Shown here: positions 49,212-56,811 of the stretch, in pieces | How positions within the stretch are numbered: position 1 is the stretch's first letter | Layout: the number at the start of each line of letters is the position of its first letter | NCBI RefSeq assembly: GCF_040215725.1 | Contig: NZ_CP157968.1 | Coordinates: 806,001 to 870,000 of the forward strand | Reading direction: 5' to 3' | DNA: 64,000 nucleotides | Source: Rhizobium sp. ZPR4 | GTDB lineage: Bacteria; Pseudomonadota; Alphaproteobacteria; Rhizobiales; Rhizobiaceae | The notes under the pieces: generated by a model | Told to the model about the DNA's origin: nothing | Databases searched by the model: none | What the model saw: the letters and a program-made list of their open reading frames with translations, nothing else | Program-made: the position numbers and the translations under genes

Positions 49212-49907
49212 CTAGATCGTCCGGTCGAAGAAGACGGTCGAGCCTGCCTGTTTCAGTCGATAGAGCTGGGCGGGGCGATTACTGGCGCGACGCATTTCGC
49301 CTGTGATCGGCTCGATGAAATCGACTTCCGCGATGCGTTTGCGAAAGGCAGATTTATCGAGAAGGCGGCCGAGAAGCCGCTCATAGACAGCCTGCAATTC
49401 GCTCAGAGTGAATGCTTCCGGCAAGAGATGTACCGGCAGGGTCGTATATTCGACCTTGTTGCGCAATCTGGTGATCGCCGCCTTCAGAATAGCGGCATGA
49501 TCGAAGGCGAGGGGCTCCGCTGTCGTGTCGCCTGCGATCGGATGCCAGGCGACATCCGTGACGTTGCCGCCATGCTGTAGAATGACGGCATCCTGCGCGA
49601 TCAATGCCATATAGGTGACGCTCAGGCTCCAGCCGCGAGGATCTCGCGCCGCATCCCCGAAAACGCCGACCTGCTCGAAATAGGGCGCGGCAACGCCGGT
49701 CTTCTCGCTCAGCACGCGTTTTGTCGCTGCTTCGAGGTTACGGTCTTCGTCGACATGGATCCAGCCGCCAGGCAATGCCCAGTGACCGGAAAACGGCTCC
49801 GCCCCGCGGCGCGCCAGCAGAACTTCAAGCCCATCCGACGTCAACGCGAAGATTGCGAGATCGACCGAAACGATCGGTCTTTGGTGAAGGTCTTCGGTGT
49901 TGCTCAT
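49212..49907 (-). CDS. NrtR-family regulator (degenerate Nudix plus winged HTH)
   Basis: This 231-residue protein has a Nudix fold with a degenerate signature: GGWIHVDE is kept, but the catalytic REUxEExGU segment reads RVLSEKTGV, losing two key glutamates. A C-terminal winged helix (LSELQAVYERLLGRLLDKS, then RASNRPAQLYRL) follows. This architecture defines NrtR regulators, which bind ADP-ribose or related NAD metabolites instead of hydrolysing them. It is divergent from an SPFH and NAD-kinase-like pair, with a palindromic operator between. ATG 49907 is used. ATG 49919 is four codons earlier. Confidence 0.9.
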   Translation of the reverse strand: MSNTEDLHQRPIVSVDLAIFALTSDGLEVLLARRGAEPFSGHWALPGGWIHVDEDRNLEAATKRVLSEKTGVAAPYFEQVGVFGDAARDPRGWSLSVTYMALIAQDAVILQHGGNVTDVAWHPIAGDTTAEPLAFDHAAILKAAITRLRNKVEYTTLPVHLLPEAFTLSELQAVYERLLGRLLDKSAFRKRIAEVDFIEPITGEMRRASNRPAQLYRLKQAGSTVFFDRTI

Positions 49908-49946
49908 GACTGCAAACATAGCGCGACCGCCTCTTAGTGTAAAGTT

Positions 49947-49963
49947 TCAACTAACTTAGTTGA
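49947..49963. promoter_or_regulatory. Palindromic operator beside the NrtR-like gene
   Basis: TCAACTAA-C-TTAGTTGA is a perfect 17-bp palindrome between the divergent NrtR-like (start 49907) and SPFH (start 50031) genes. It is the obvious binding site for the NrtR-like dimer and could regulate both transcripts. Confidence 0.78.
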
Positions 49964-50030
49964 CAAAATACAATAAGTCGTGTTTGTTGGCGTCATCGCA
50001 GTTTGCAACGCCGCTTTTCAGGAGGCAGTC

Positions 50031-51050
50031 ATGTTCGGATTTCGTTTCATCAAGGCTCAACCGACCCAGTATGTGATCCAGTATCAAGGAGGCCGGCCGC
50101 AGCGCGAGGGCGCGGGGCTTTCGTTCTGGTATTTCGCGCCGTCGACCTCGCTGGTCGTGGTGCCGACGGCCAGCGTCAACGAGCCCTTCATCTTTCCGGA
50201 GGTCACTTCGGATTTCCAGGAAGTCACGGTCCAGGGGCAGATCACCTATCGCATCGCCGAGCCAAAGCGGACGGCGGAACTGCTTGATTTTTCGCTCAAT
50301 GCCAAAGGCGTCTACGGCTCGGAAGATCCGCAGAAGCTGTCGCAGCGGTTGATCGACCAGGTTCAGGTCGTCATGCGCGCTGAGGTGCAGGCCCTGTCGC
50401 TGAAGGAGGTGCTGGCGGCCGGCGAACTGCTGGTCGGGCGCGTGGCAACCACGCTGCACGGTCATCCGGTGCTGCAGGCGCTGGGTCTAGAGCTCCTGAG
50501 CCTGTCGATCCTGGCGGTGAAGCCAAAGCCCGAAACCGCCAAGGCACTGGAAGCCGGCGCGCGTGAAGCGCTGCTGCGCAGCGCCGACGAAGCGATCTAT
50601 GCCCGCCGCAACGCAAGCGTCGAGCAGGAGAGGACGATCAAGGAGAATGAGTTGGCGACCGAAATCGCCGTCGAAAACAAGAAGCGCCAGGTCCGTGAAG
50701 CGCAGATGGATGCGGAACGCTCGGTCCAGGAGCGGCAGCTGCAGATCCGCCGGGAGGAGATGACCGGCAGGATCGCGCTTGAAGAGCAGAACAAGGCGCT
50801 TGTCGCACTCGCTTCGGGCAACGCCCGTGAGGAGGCAGACGCCAAGGCCTATGGCCTGGCTGCCATGATGAAGTCGTTCGGCGATGCCGATCCCAAGATG
50901 CTGCAGGCGCTGGCTTCGGTCGGCATGGACCCCGGCCAGCTGATGGCGCTCGCCTTCCGCGATCTTGCCGACAACGCCACCAAGATCGGTCAGTTGAACG
51001 TCACCCCGGATCTCCTGCGCGAAATGCTGCAGCCGCAGGCAAGGGGGTGA
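50031..51050 (+). CDS. SPFH/Band 7 domain protein
   Basis: This 339-residue protein has an SPFH (stomatin/prohibitin/flotillin) domain (about 5-190, with VTVQGQITYRIAEPKRTAEL and SQRLIDQVQVVMRAEVQALS). A long charged coiled coil (about 190-275, KENELATEIAVENKKRQVRE) and a C-terminal helical tail follow. It has no transmembrane helix, unlike most SPFH proteins, so it may form a cytoplasmic or peripheral oligomer. ATG 50031 follows AGGAGGCAG. The NAD-kinase-like gene follows after 3 bp, so both form one operon under the NrtR-like regulator. Confidence 0.85.
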   Translation: MFGFRFIKAQPTQYVIQYQGGRPQREGAGLSFWYFAPSTSLVVVPTASVNEPFIFPEVTSDFQEVTVQGQITYRIAEPKRTAELLDFSLNAKGVYGSEDPQKLSQRLIDQVQVVMRAEVQALSLKEVLAAGELLVGRVATTLHGHPVLQALGLELLSLSILAVKPKPETAKALEAGAREALLRSADEAIYARRNASVEQERTIKENELATEIAVENKKRQVREAQMDAERSVQERQLQIRREEMTGRIALEEQNKALVALASGNAREEADAKAYGLAAMMKSFGDADPKMLQALASVGMDPGQLMALAFRDLADNATKIGQLNVTPDLLREMLQPQARG

Positions 51051-51053
51051 GCC

Positions 51054-52007
51054 ATGCCCATGGCAAATGGTGGAAAGGCCGAAGACAGAAAGATCGTGCT
51101 CATCGTGCGCGACACCCGCCTCGACGAGCTTGTCACGCGCTTCAATACGGTCCAGCAGGCGCAGTTCTATGTCGAGCATCTGGGCGCGGATTTCGGTGAC
51201 TATCTTGCCGAGCAGCAACACTATCAGTCGGCAGTGCGCGATGTCGAAGCAAGCCTGCGCACTGTCGCCCGGGTGCAGACGCTCAACCGGCGCTATCTCG
51301 CAAACTTCATCTTCGGCGTCGACGATCTCGTCGTCGTTTTGGGGCAGGACGGCCTGGTTGCCAATACGCTGAAATATCTAGACGGCCAGAATGTGCTTGG
51401 CGTCAATCCGGACCCGAAGCGATGGGACGGCGTCTTGTTGCCATTCCAGGCGGCCGATGTTCGCCGGATCATGCCGGAAGCTTTGGCGCAGCGCCGGCCG
51501 CTCAAGCGCGTGAGCATGGCCAAGGCGGCGCTCAACACCGGCGAAGTGCTCTATGCGGTGAACGACCTTTTCATCGGCCCACGCAGCCATGTTTCGGCCC
51601 GTTACGATCTTCGGGTCGGCGAACGGCACGAAAGGCAATCATCGAGCGGTATTATCGTTTCGACGGGTATGGGGTCGACGGGATGGCTGAAAAGCCTCTA
51701 TGCCGGCTGGGCGGGAGCGGCTGCAAGCTGTGGCGTGGAGCTGCCGGCTGGCATTGCCGACGCCTCGTTTCCCTGGGATGCAGACTTCCTGCATTATTTT
51801 GTGCGGGAACCGTTTCCTAGCCGGACGACGGGCGTTTCGCTGGTTTCGGGGCAGGTCGGGGCGGAGATGCCGATGACCGTGATGTCTGAGATGGCGGAGC
51901 ATGGCGTCATCTTCAGTGATGGTATCGAGGCGGATTTTCTCCCCTTCAATGCCGGAACGCTGGCGACGATCGGTCTTGCTGAGCGCCAAGGTTTGCTGGT
52001 GACATAA
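51054..52007 (+). CDS. NAD kinase-like (ATP-NAD kinase fold) protein
   Basis: This 317-residue protein has the NAD kinase fold motifs in order: GQDG (97-100, where GGDG is usual, the catalytic Asp kept), NPDP, YAVNDLFIG (usual NE is ND) and SSGIIVSTGMGSTGW. An N-terminal region of about 85 residues is absent from classical NADK. It probably binds NAD(H) and ATP and may phosphorylate NAD or a related molecule, or act as a sensor. It is coupled to the SPFH gene and followed by a strong terminator. ATG 51060 is an alternative start. Confidence 0.82.
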   Translation: MPMANGGKAEDRKIVLIVRDTRLDELVTRFNTVQQAQFYVEHLGADFGDYLAEQQHYQSAVRDVEASLRTVARVQTLNRRYLANFIFGVDDLVVVLGQDGLVANTLKYLDGQNVLGVNPDPKRWDGVLLPFQAADVRRIMPEALAQRRPLKRVSMAKAALNTGEVLYAVNDLFIGPRSHVSARYDLRVGERHERQSSSGIIVSTGMGSTGWLKSLYAGWAGAAASCGVELPAGIADASFPWDADFLHYFVREPFPSRTTGVSLVSGQVGAEMPMTVMSEMAEHGVIFSDGIEADFLPFNAGTLATIGLAERQGLLVT

Positions 52008-52050
52008 CGACAATCGGCCCGCTTCGTCGAAGGAAGCGGGCCGATTGTCG
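52008..52050. terminator. Strong hairpin terminator
   Basis: Perfect 18-bp arms at 52008-52025 and 52033-52050 (CGACAATCGGCCCGCTTC and its complement) surround a 7-nt loop, directly after the stop of the NAD-kinase-like gene. It lies just before the convergent protease stop and may serve both transcripts. The T tract is weak. Confidence 0.8.
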
Positions 52051-52065
52051 AATATCTCAGACTTT

Positions 52066-53568
52066 TTATGCGGCCGAGAACGGGACGGCGACGAAGGTCT
52101 TATCACCATTGCGCTCGATCAGGAGCAGGACGGATTTGCGGCCATCCTTGCCGGCCTTGGCGACGGCCATCTGCACCTCATGGGCGTTTCGTACCGGCTG
52201 ATCGTTGACCGAGACGATGATATCGCCGGTCTGGATGCCGGCAGCCGCGGCCGACTTGTCCGGATTGACGCTGGCAACGACTGCGCCCTCGACGCCATGC
52301 GGCAGGTTCAGCTGCTGGCGTACGTCGGGCGTCAGATTGGCAAGGCCGACGCCGATGCTTGGCTGGTTCGAGGGCTGGACCTTGCCGTCGCCGGCATCAT
52401 TGGCAGCCTGCTTGCTGTCGTCATTGCCGCCGATGGTGACACTAACGTCCATGCTCTTGCCGTCGCGCCACAGCGTGACCGAACGCTTGTCGCCGGGAGA
52501 GAGATCGGCGACCAGTCGCGACAGGTCCTTCGGTGTCTTGACGGTCTCATTGCCGACAGCCGTGACGATATCGCCGCTCTTGATGCCGGCGCGCGCGGCC
52601 GGGGTATCGTCATTGACGCTGGCGACGAGTGCACCCTGGGTCTGCGAGAGGCCCATGGCATTGGCGATATCCGAAGTCACCGGCTGAATGGCGACACCGA
52701 GATAGCCATGATCGATCGAACCGTTCTTCTCCAGCTTGGCGACGATTGCCTTGGCCTCGTCGGAGGGGATGGCGAAGCCGACGCCGACGCTGCCGCCATT
52801 CGGCGAGTAGATGGCGGTGTTGATGCCGACGACATTGCCTTCGCGGTCGACCAGCGGGCCGCCGGAATTGCCATGGTTGATGGGGGCATCGATCTGGATG
52901 AAGTCGTCATAGGGGCCGCTATGCAGGTCACGGCCGCGGGCCGAGACAATGCCGGCGGTGACGGTCGTGCCGATACCGAAGGGGTTGCCGATCGCGAGGA
53001 TCTGGTCGCCGAGCTTCAGCTTGTCGGAATCGCCCCAGGCGATGGTGGCGAGCGGCTTCGGTGCGTTGATCTTCAGGACGGCAAGGTCAGACTTGGCATC
53101 GGCGCCCAGCAATTTGGCAGGCAGCTCGGTGCCGTCATCGAGCGTCACTTTGATATCAACCGCGTTCTGAATGACGTGGTTGTTGGTGACGATGATGCCG
53201 TCAGGGCTGATGATGAAGCCGGAGCCAAGCGCCATGGCGCGCTGGTTCTGTTGTTGGTGCGGCATCTGCTTCGGGAAGGGGATACCCTGATTTTCGAAGA
53301 ATTGCCGGAACTGCTCGTCCATCGGCGAGTTGCTGCCGTCGGCGCTGGTGTCGGTCGCCTTCATGGTGGTGGTGACGGTGACGACAGCCGGCTTGTCGGC
53401 GTCGACGATCGGGGCGAAAGAACCGCCGGGCGCGATGATGCCAGCAGGCTCGGCGGCCGAGGCGACGGTTGCGGATGTGCTGAAGGCAAAAGGCAATGCG
53501 CCGGCACCGACGATGATGGCGGCGCCGACGATAGCGGCTGTGCGGTGCTTGCGGAGGAGAGATGACAT
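52066..53568 (-). CDS. Periplasmic DegP/HtrA-type serine protease (Do family)
   Basis: This 500-residue protease/chaperone has a signal anchor or peptide (residues about 10-38), then a trypsin-like domain with the triad H131 (TNNHV), D161 (SDLAVL) and S235 (NHGNSGGP). Two PDZ domains follow (about 290-375 and 400-495). It degrades misfolded envelope proteins. The order and length match Do-family enzymes such as DegP/MucD of rhizobia. ATG 53568 lies after AGGGAC. Neighbours give no operon partner. Confidence 0.95.
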   Translation of the reverse strand: MSSLLRKHRTAAIVGAAIIVGAGALPFAFSTSATVASAAEPAGIIAPGGSFAPIVDADKPAVVTVTTTMKATDTSADGSNSPMDEQFRQFFENQGIPFPKQMPHQQQNQRAMALGSGFIISPDGIIVTNNHVIQNAVDIKVTLDDGTELPAKLLGADAKSDLAVLKINAPKPLATIAWGDSDKLKLGDQILAIGNPFGIGTTVTAGIVSARGRDLHSGPYDDFIQIDAPINHGNSGGPLVDREGNVVGINTAIYSPNGGSVGVGFAIPSDEAKAIVAKLEKNGSIDHGYLGVAIQPVTSDIANAMGLSQTQGALVASVNDDTPAARAGIKSGDIVTAVGNETVKTPKDLSRLVADLSPGDKRSVTLWRDGKSMDVSVTIGGNDDSKQAANDAGDGKVQPSNQPSIGVGLANLTPDVRQQLNLPHGVEGAVVASVNPDKSAAAAGIQTGDIIVSVNDQPVRNAHEVQMAVAKAGKDGRKSVLLLIERNGDKTFVAVPFSAA

Positions 53569-53833
53569 GGCAAAAGTCCCTTGCGAGATTGTTGGCGAAC
53601 TGGCGTCTTGTCCATGTCCGGGACAGGCGTCGAATGGAGCCGCGTCAATTCGTTTCGGGAGCCTTTGTTTCCCGCCTTTACTTTGGGGAGACAGAGTATA
53701 AAACCGAACTGGCGCTGAGGAGTAATATGATCCGCCAGTTGTCTTTTACAAATTAAATATTGATCATGTTTATATTGCGAAATGTTAAGATATTACATGA
53801 ATTTAATGTTGGTTGACCGGAATTTTTCCATAT

Positions 53834-54511
53834 TTAAAGCTGCGGTGCCGGCCACCGCTTGAGCGCTTCCGTTCCAAGATCGGTCAAAGCGTAGATGCCG
53901 CGGTCGATGCGCTCGAACCAGCCATAGACGTTATCTCTCAGAATTTGCGGGGCCTTCGGTGCCGCCTCACGCATATCCTTCGGGCGTTGCATGCCGCTTT
54001 CGATCGCTGCCGCGCAGGCAAGGGCCTGTTGGCGATAGGCGGTCATGATCGGTTTGCGGGTGCTGCCGCCAAGTGCCGGGTCGCCCTTGCGCCGCCGATG
54101 CTCTTCAACAAGACGTGATCTGCGGCGCGCATTCTTGCGCGGCATCGGCGAAACGGGGCTGACGATGACATCGACCTGGTCGTTGTCTGAGATGGTCAGC
54201 ATACCGAAGCCGAGCCGACGGCAAAGATCGCGGAAGCGGCGATCGCCTTCGCGCCCCTTGCCCTTTGCCGAGACGCGGGCGGCGATCCAGACTTCGTCGC
54301 TGGCCGCGGCGCGGTCGACGGCCTGCAGGATCAGCTCGAGATTGAAGGTCATCTTCAGCTCGCAGATGATGACGACGGGCGGTTCGCCATCACTCAGGCC
54401 GACGAGATCGCAGCCGCCGATCTCGCCTTTCACCGCATAGCCGGCAGCTTCGAGAAATGATTTGATCGGGAGATAGAGCGCCGTTTCCAAATCCGCCTCC
54501 GAGCTTTGCAT
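53834..54511 (-). CDS. DUF2161 protein, putative PD-(D/E)XK nuclease fold
   Basis: This 225-residue protein fits DUF2161 (PF09929), a predicted PD-(D/E)XK phosphodiesterase family. The segment LYLPIKSFLEAAGYAVKGE begins it. The nuclease core is suggested by GGCDLVGL followed by VVIICELKMTF, giving D-x(n)-E-x-K. The C-terminal part is basic and ends with a short winged-helix-like segment (GWFERIDRGIYALTDLG). The biological role is unknown. It lacks a methyltransferase or restriction partner, so it is not a restriction system. Confidence 0.82.
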   Translation of the reverse strand: MQSSEADLETALYLPIKSFLEAAGYAVKGEIGGCDLVGLSDGEPPVVIICELKMTFNLELILQAVDRAAASDEVWIAARVSAKGKGREGDRRFRDLCRRLGFGMLTISDNDQVDVIVSPVSPMPRKNARRRSRLVEEHRRRKGDPALGGSTRKPIMTAYRQQALACAAAIESGMQRPKDMREAAPKAPQILRDNVYGWFERIDRGIYALTDLGTEALKRWPAPQL

Positions 54512-54817
54512 ATCCGCATGAGATTAGCCGATTCGGTTAACCAGAACGTCGATAAAGCCATGGATGCGGGCGGCAAAGTCAGGTCCAGACATGTCGCAAG
54601 CCGGTTCATCAAACAAGGAGTTCCGTGCGCGTAAGATGCCTCTTTTGCCGCAATTCACCCAGCACTGACGTCATCGATATAGACAAGCCAAATCCGCCAT
54701 AAAACAATGAGCTTCTAAACCGCGTCACTGTGCCGGGGAAATTCCAGCGGCGTAATTGTTCAGTATTTCAATGAGATAGTACGAAGTCCGCGTGTGGCTA
54801 GTTGGGATGGTTTTCGT
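54512..54817. other. Intergenic region, no gene recognised
   Basis: These 306 bp separate the divergent DUF2161 and WcbI-like genes and must contain both promoters. The part from 54640 on is relatively AT-rich. No operator repeat, hairpin or coding frame stands out. Confidence 0.5.
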
Positions 54818-55669
54818 ATGGAAACATGGCTTGTGGTCTCGAATTGCCAGACATTCGGTCTTGCAAATTCCCTGAAGCTTCTTGGCCCTCGTTTCCATAT
54901 CGATGCAATGGACATATGGGCATTCAGGAAAAGCATCGAAAAATACAAGAAGGAACTACCCCGCTATTTCAGGGTCCTCCTCCATCCGCAGTTTCGCAGC
55001 CTCGACTTCGATTTCGGCATTGCGCAGAATCTTGATTTCATTCCCTCGATCAATTTCGACGCCTATCATCCAGACATTTGCTACGCATTTTCGGATGGCC
55101 CGATCGAAGGCCCGATGGGGTCCTATCATTCCATGATCGTTCTGGCGGCATACGAGGCCGGGCTCGGGATAGAGGCAACCCGGAAGCTTTTCCGGCGGGA
55201 TGTCTTTGAAGGCTGCGGCTTCTTCGCACGATGGGAACAGGAGCGGGCGCAGCTTCTCAAGCACTTTGCGGAACATGGCCTGGATATTTTGCCCTCGTTC
55301 ACGCAGTGGTCTCGCGGCGATGCTTTCATGTATTCGGTGAACCATCCCAAAATTCATTGCATCTACGATATTGCCCGTGCGTTCCTGAAGCGGCTCGGGG
55401 TCGAGCCTGTCGATGGTGAGATCATGCCGGCAGATAATCTCCTGAATGGGCCATGCTATCCGGTCTATCCCGAGATTGCCGAAGCCTTTGGAGCCCGCGG
55501 CTCATATCTCTTCAAGCTGCCGAATGACTATCGGCTCATCACTCTGGAGCAGTTCATCGAATTCAGCTTTGCCGTCTATTCGCGGCTACCACCCGGCTCC
55601 ATCCTCGTCGAAGGGGCGGTTCGTGCGCGTTATGAAAAGGTCAAAGCAGTCGTGGCGGAGGCAGCCTGA
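54818..55669 (+). CDS. WcbI-like polysaccharide biosynthesis protein
   Basis: This 283-residue protein begins with METWLVVSNCQTFGLANSLK, the N-C-Q pattern of the WcbI family (PF18588), named after a Burkholderia capsule biosynthesis protein with an acyltransferase/SGNH-like fold. The middle contains NFDAYHPDICYAFSDG and GSYHS. It probably modifies a surface polysaccharide, though the reaction is unproven. ATG 54818 is used. A GTG at 54794 is possible. Its stop and the GSCFA start share one base (TGATG), so they are translated together. Confidence 0.78.
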   Translation: METWLVVSNCQTFGLANSLKLLGPRFHIDAMDIWAFRKSIEKYKKELPRYFRVLLHPQFRSLDFDFGIAQNLDFIPSINFDAYHPDICYAFSDGPIEGPMGSYHSMIVLAAYEAGLGIEATRKLFRRDVFEGCGFFARWEQERAQLLKHFAEHGLDILPSFTQWSRGDAFMYSVNHPKIHCIYDIARAFLKRLGVEPVDGEIMPADNLLNGPCYPVYPEIAEAFGARGSYLFKLPNDYRLITLEQFIEFSFAVYSRLPPGSILVEGAVRARYEKVKAVVAEAA

Positions 55670-56727
55670 TGACAAACCCCTATGCCGGGATAGAGAACTA
55701 CCAGCTCTGGCGGCGATCCGTGGCGCGGATCGAGACGCATCTTTTCGATCCGGTGGTCAATCCGAAATTCCGTCTGAACAGAACGACGAAGATCGCGACG
55801 GCCGGCAGCTGCTTTGCCCAGCATATTTCCCGGCAGCTCCAGCGTATCGGCTTCCATTACTTCGTTCCCGAGAATGGGGAGGGACTGCCGGAGGATGAGC
55901 GTACCCGCCGGAATTTCGGCGTTTTCTCCGGGCGCTACGGCAATCTCTATACCGCCCGGCAGCTGCTCCAGCTATTCGAGGAGGTTTTCGAGAAGAGAAA
56001 GCCTGCCGAGAAGGCATGGCGGCGTGAGGATGGGCGCTATGTCGATCCCTATCGACCCCAGATCGAACCGGATGGCTTCGAAACGATCGAAGCCGTGGTA
56101 GAAGCTCGAAACCAGCACCTTGCCAGCATTCGCTCGGTCTTCACGCAGGCCGATGTGTTGGTCTTCACGCTTGGGCTTACTGAAGCATGGCGATCGAAGA
56201 TCGACGGCTCGGTATTTCCGCTTGCGCCCGGAGTGGTCGCAGGCTCCTTTGATCCCGAGCAGTACGAATTCATCAATTTCGGCGTCGCTGATGTCGAAGC
56301 CGATCTCTTGACCTTCCTGGGGAAGCTCAAGAAAAGAAACCCGCGCATCAAGCTGTTGCTGACCGTTTCCCCGGTGCCGCTCATTGCCACCTATGAGAAC
56401 AGGAACGTGCTTGTATCAACGACCTATAGCAAGTCGGTCCTGCGGGTGGTTGCGGATCAGGTCGTTTCGCGTTTCGATTGGGTCGATTATTTCCCTTCCT
56501 ACGAAATCATCACGGGGAGCTATGCCGGCGGTCTTTATTACGAGGCCGATTATCGCGAGGTGAATTCACGCGGCGTCGCTCATGCGATGCGTTGTTTCGT
56601 CAAGAACTACGCTTCCGACCCATCGCCAGCGGTCGGGAGGGACACAGAACCACAAATAGTGGCGATCGAGCCGTCGCGCCGGGATATCATCTGCGACGAG
56701 GAGGCGATCGACGCCATCCGCGCCTAG
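55669..56727 (+). CDS. GSCFA-domain protein
   Basis: This 352-residue protein has the name-giving motif GSCFA at 46-50 (TAGSCFAQHIS), with a serine placed like an SGNH hydrolase nucleophile. Further conserved blocks are FTLGLTEAW and NPRIKLLLTVSPVPL. The family (PF08885) is predicted to act as an esterase or transferase on surface glycans. It is coupled to the WcbI-like gene upstream, and a terminator follows. The pair together suggests one pathway for modifying a polysaccharide. Confidence 0.85.
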   Translation: MTNPYAGIENYQLWRRSVARIETHLFDPVVNPKFRLNRTTKIATAGSCFAQHISRQLQRIGFHYFVPENGEGLPEDERTRRNFGVFSGRYGNLYTARQLLQLFEEVFEKRKPAEKAWRREDGRYVDPYRPQIEPDGFETIEAVVEARNQHLASIRSVFTQADVLVFTLGLTEAWRSKIDGSVFPLAPGVVAGSFDPEQYEFINFGVADVEADLLTFLGKLKKRNPRIKLLLTVSPVPLIATYENRNVLVSTTYSKSVLRVVADQVVSRFDWVDYFPSYEIITGSYAGGLYYEADYREVNSRGVAHAMRCFVKNYASDPSPAVGRDTEPQIVAIEPSRRDIICDEEAIDAIRA

Positions 56728-56765
56728 TACTTTCAGATTGCTGTTTTCAGATTGCGCGACGCAAG

Positions 56766-56792
56766 AAAAAGGGCCGCTGATGCGGCCCTTTT
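56766..56792. terminator. Bidirectional terminator between convergent genes
   Basis: AAAAAGGGCCGC (56766-56777) pairs with GCGGCCCTTTT (56782-56792) around a TGAT loop, with T runs on the exit side of both strands. It ends both the GSCFA transcript and the GH94 transcript. Confidence 0.88.
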
Positions 56793-56811
56793 GTCAAGCA
56801 TGATTGGCTTC

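Noticed and set aside
53834..56727. A restriction-modification or phage-defence island formed by DUF2161, WcbI-like and GSCFA genes
   Set aside because: No methyltransferase, helicase, toxin or integrase is present, the genes are divergent, and WcbI/GSCFA point to polysaccharide modification.
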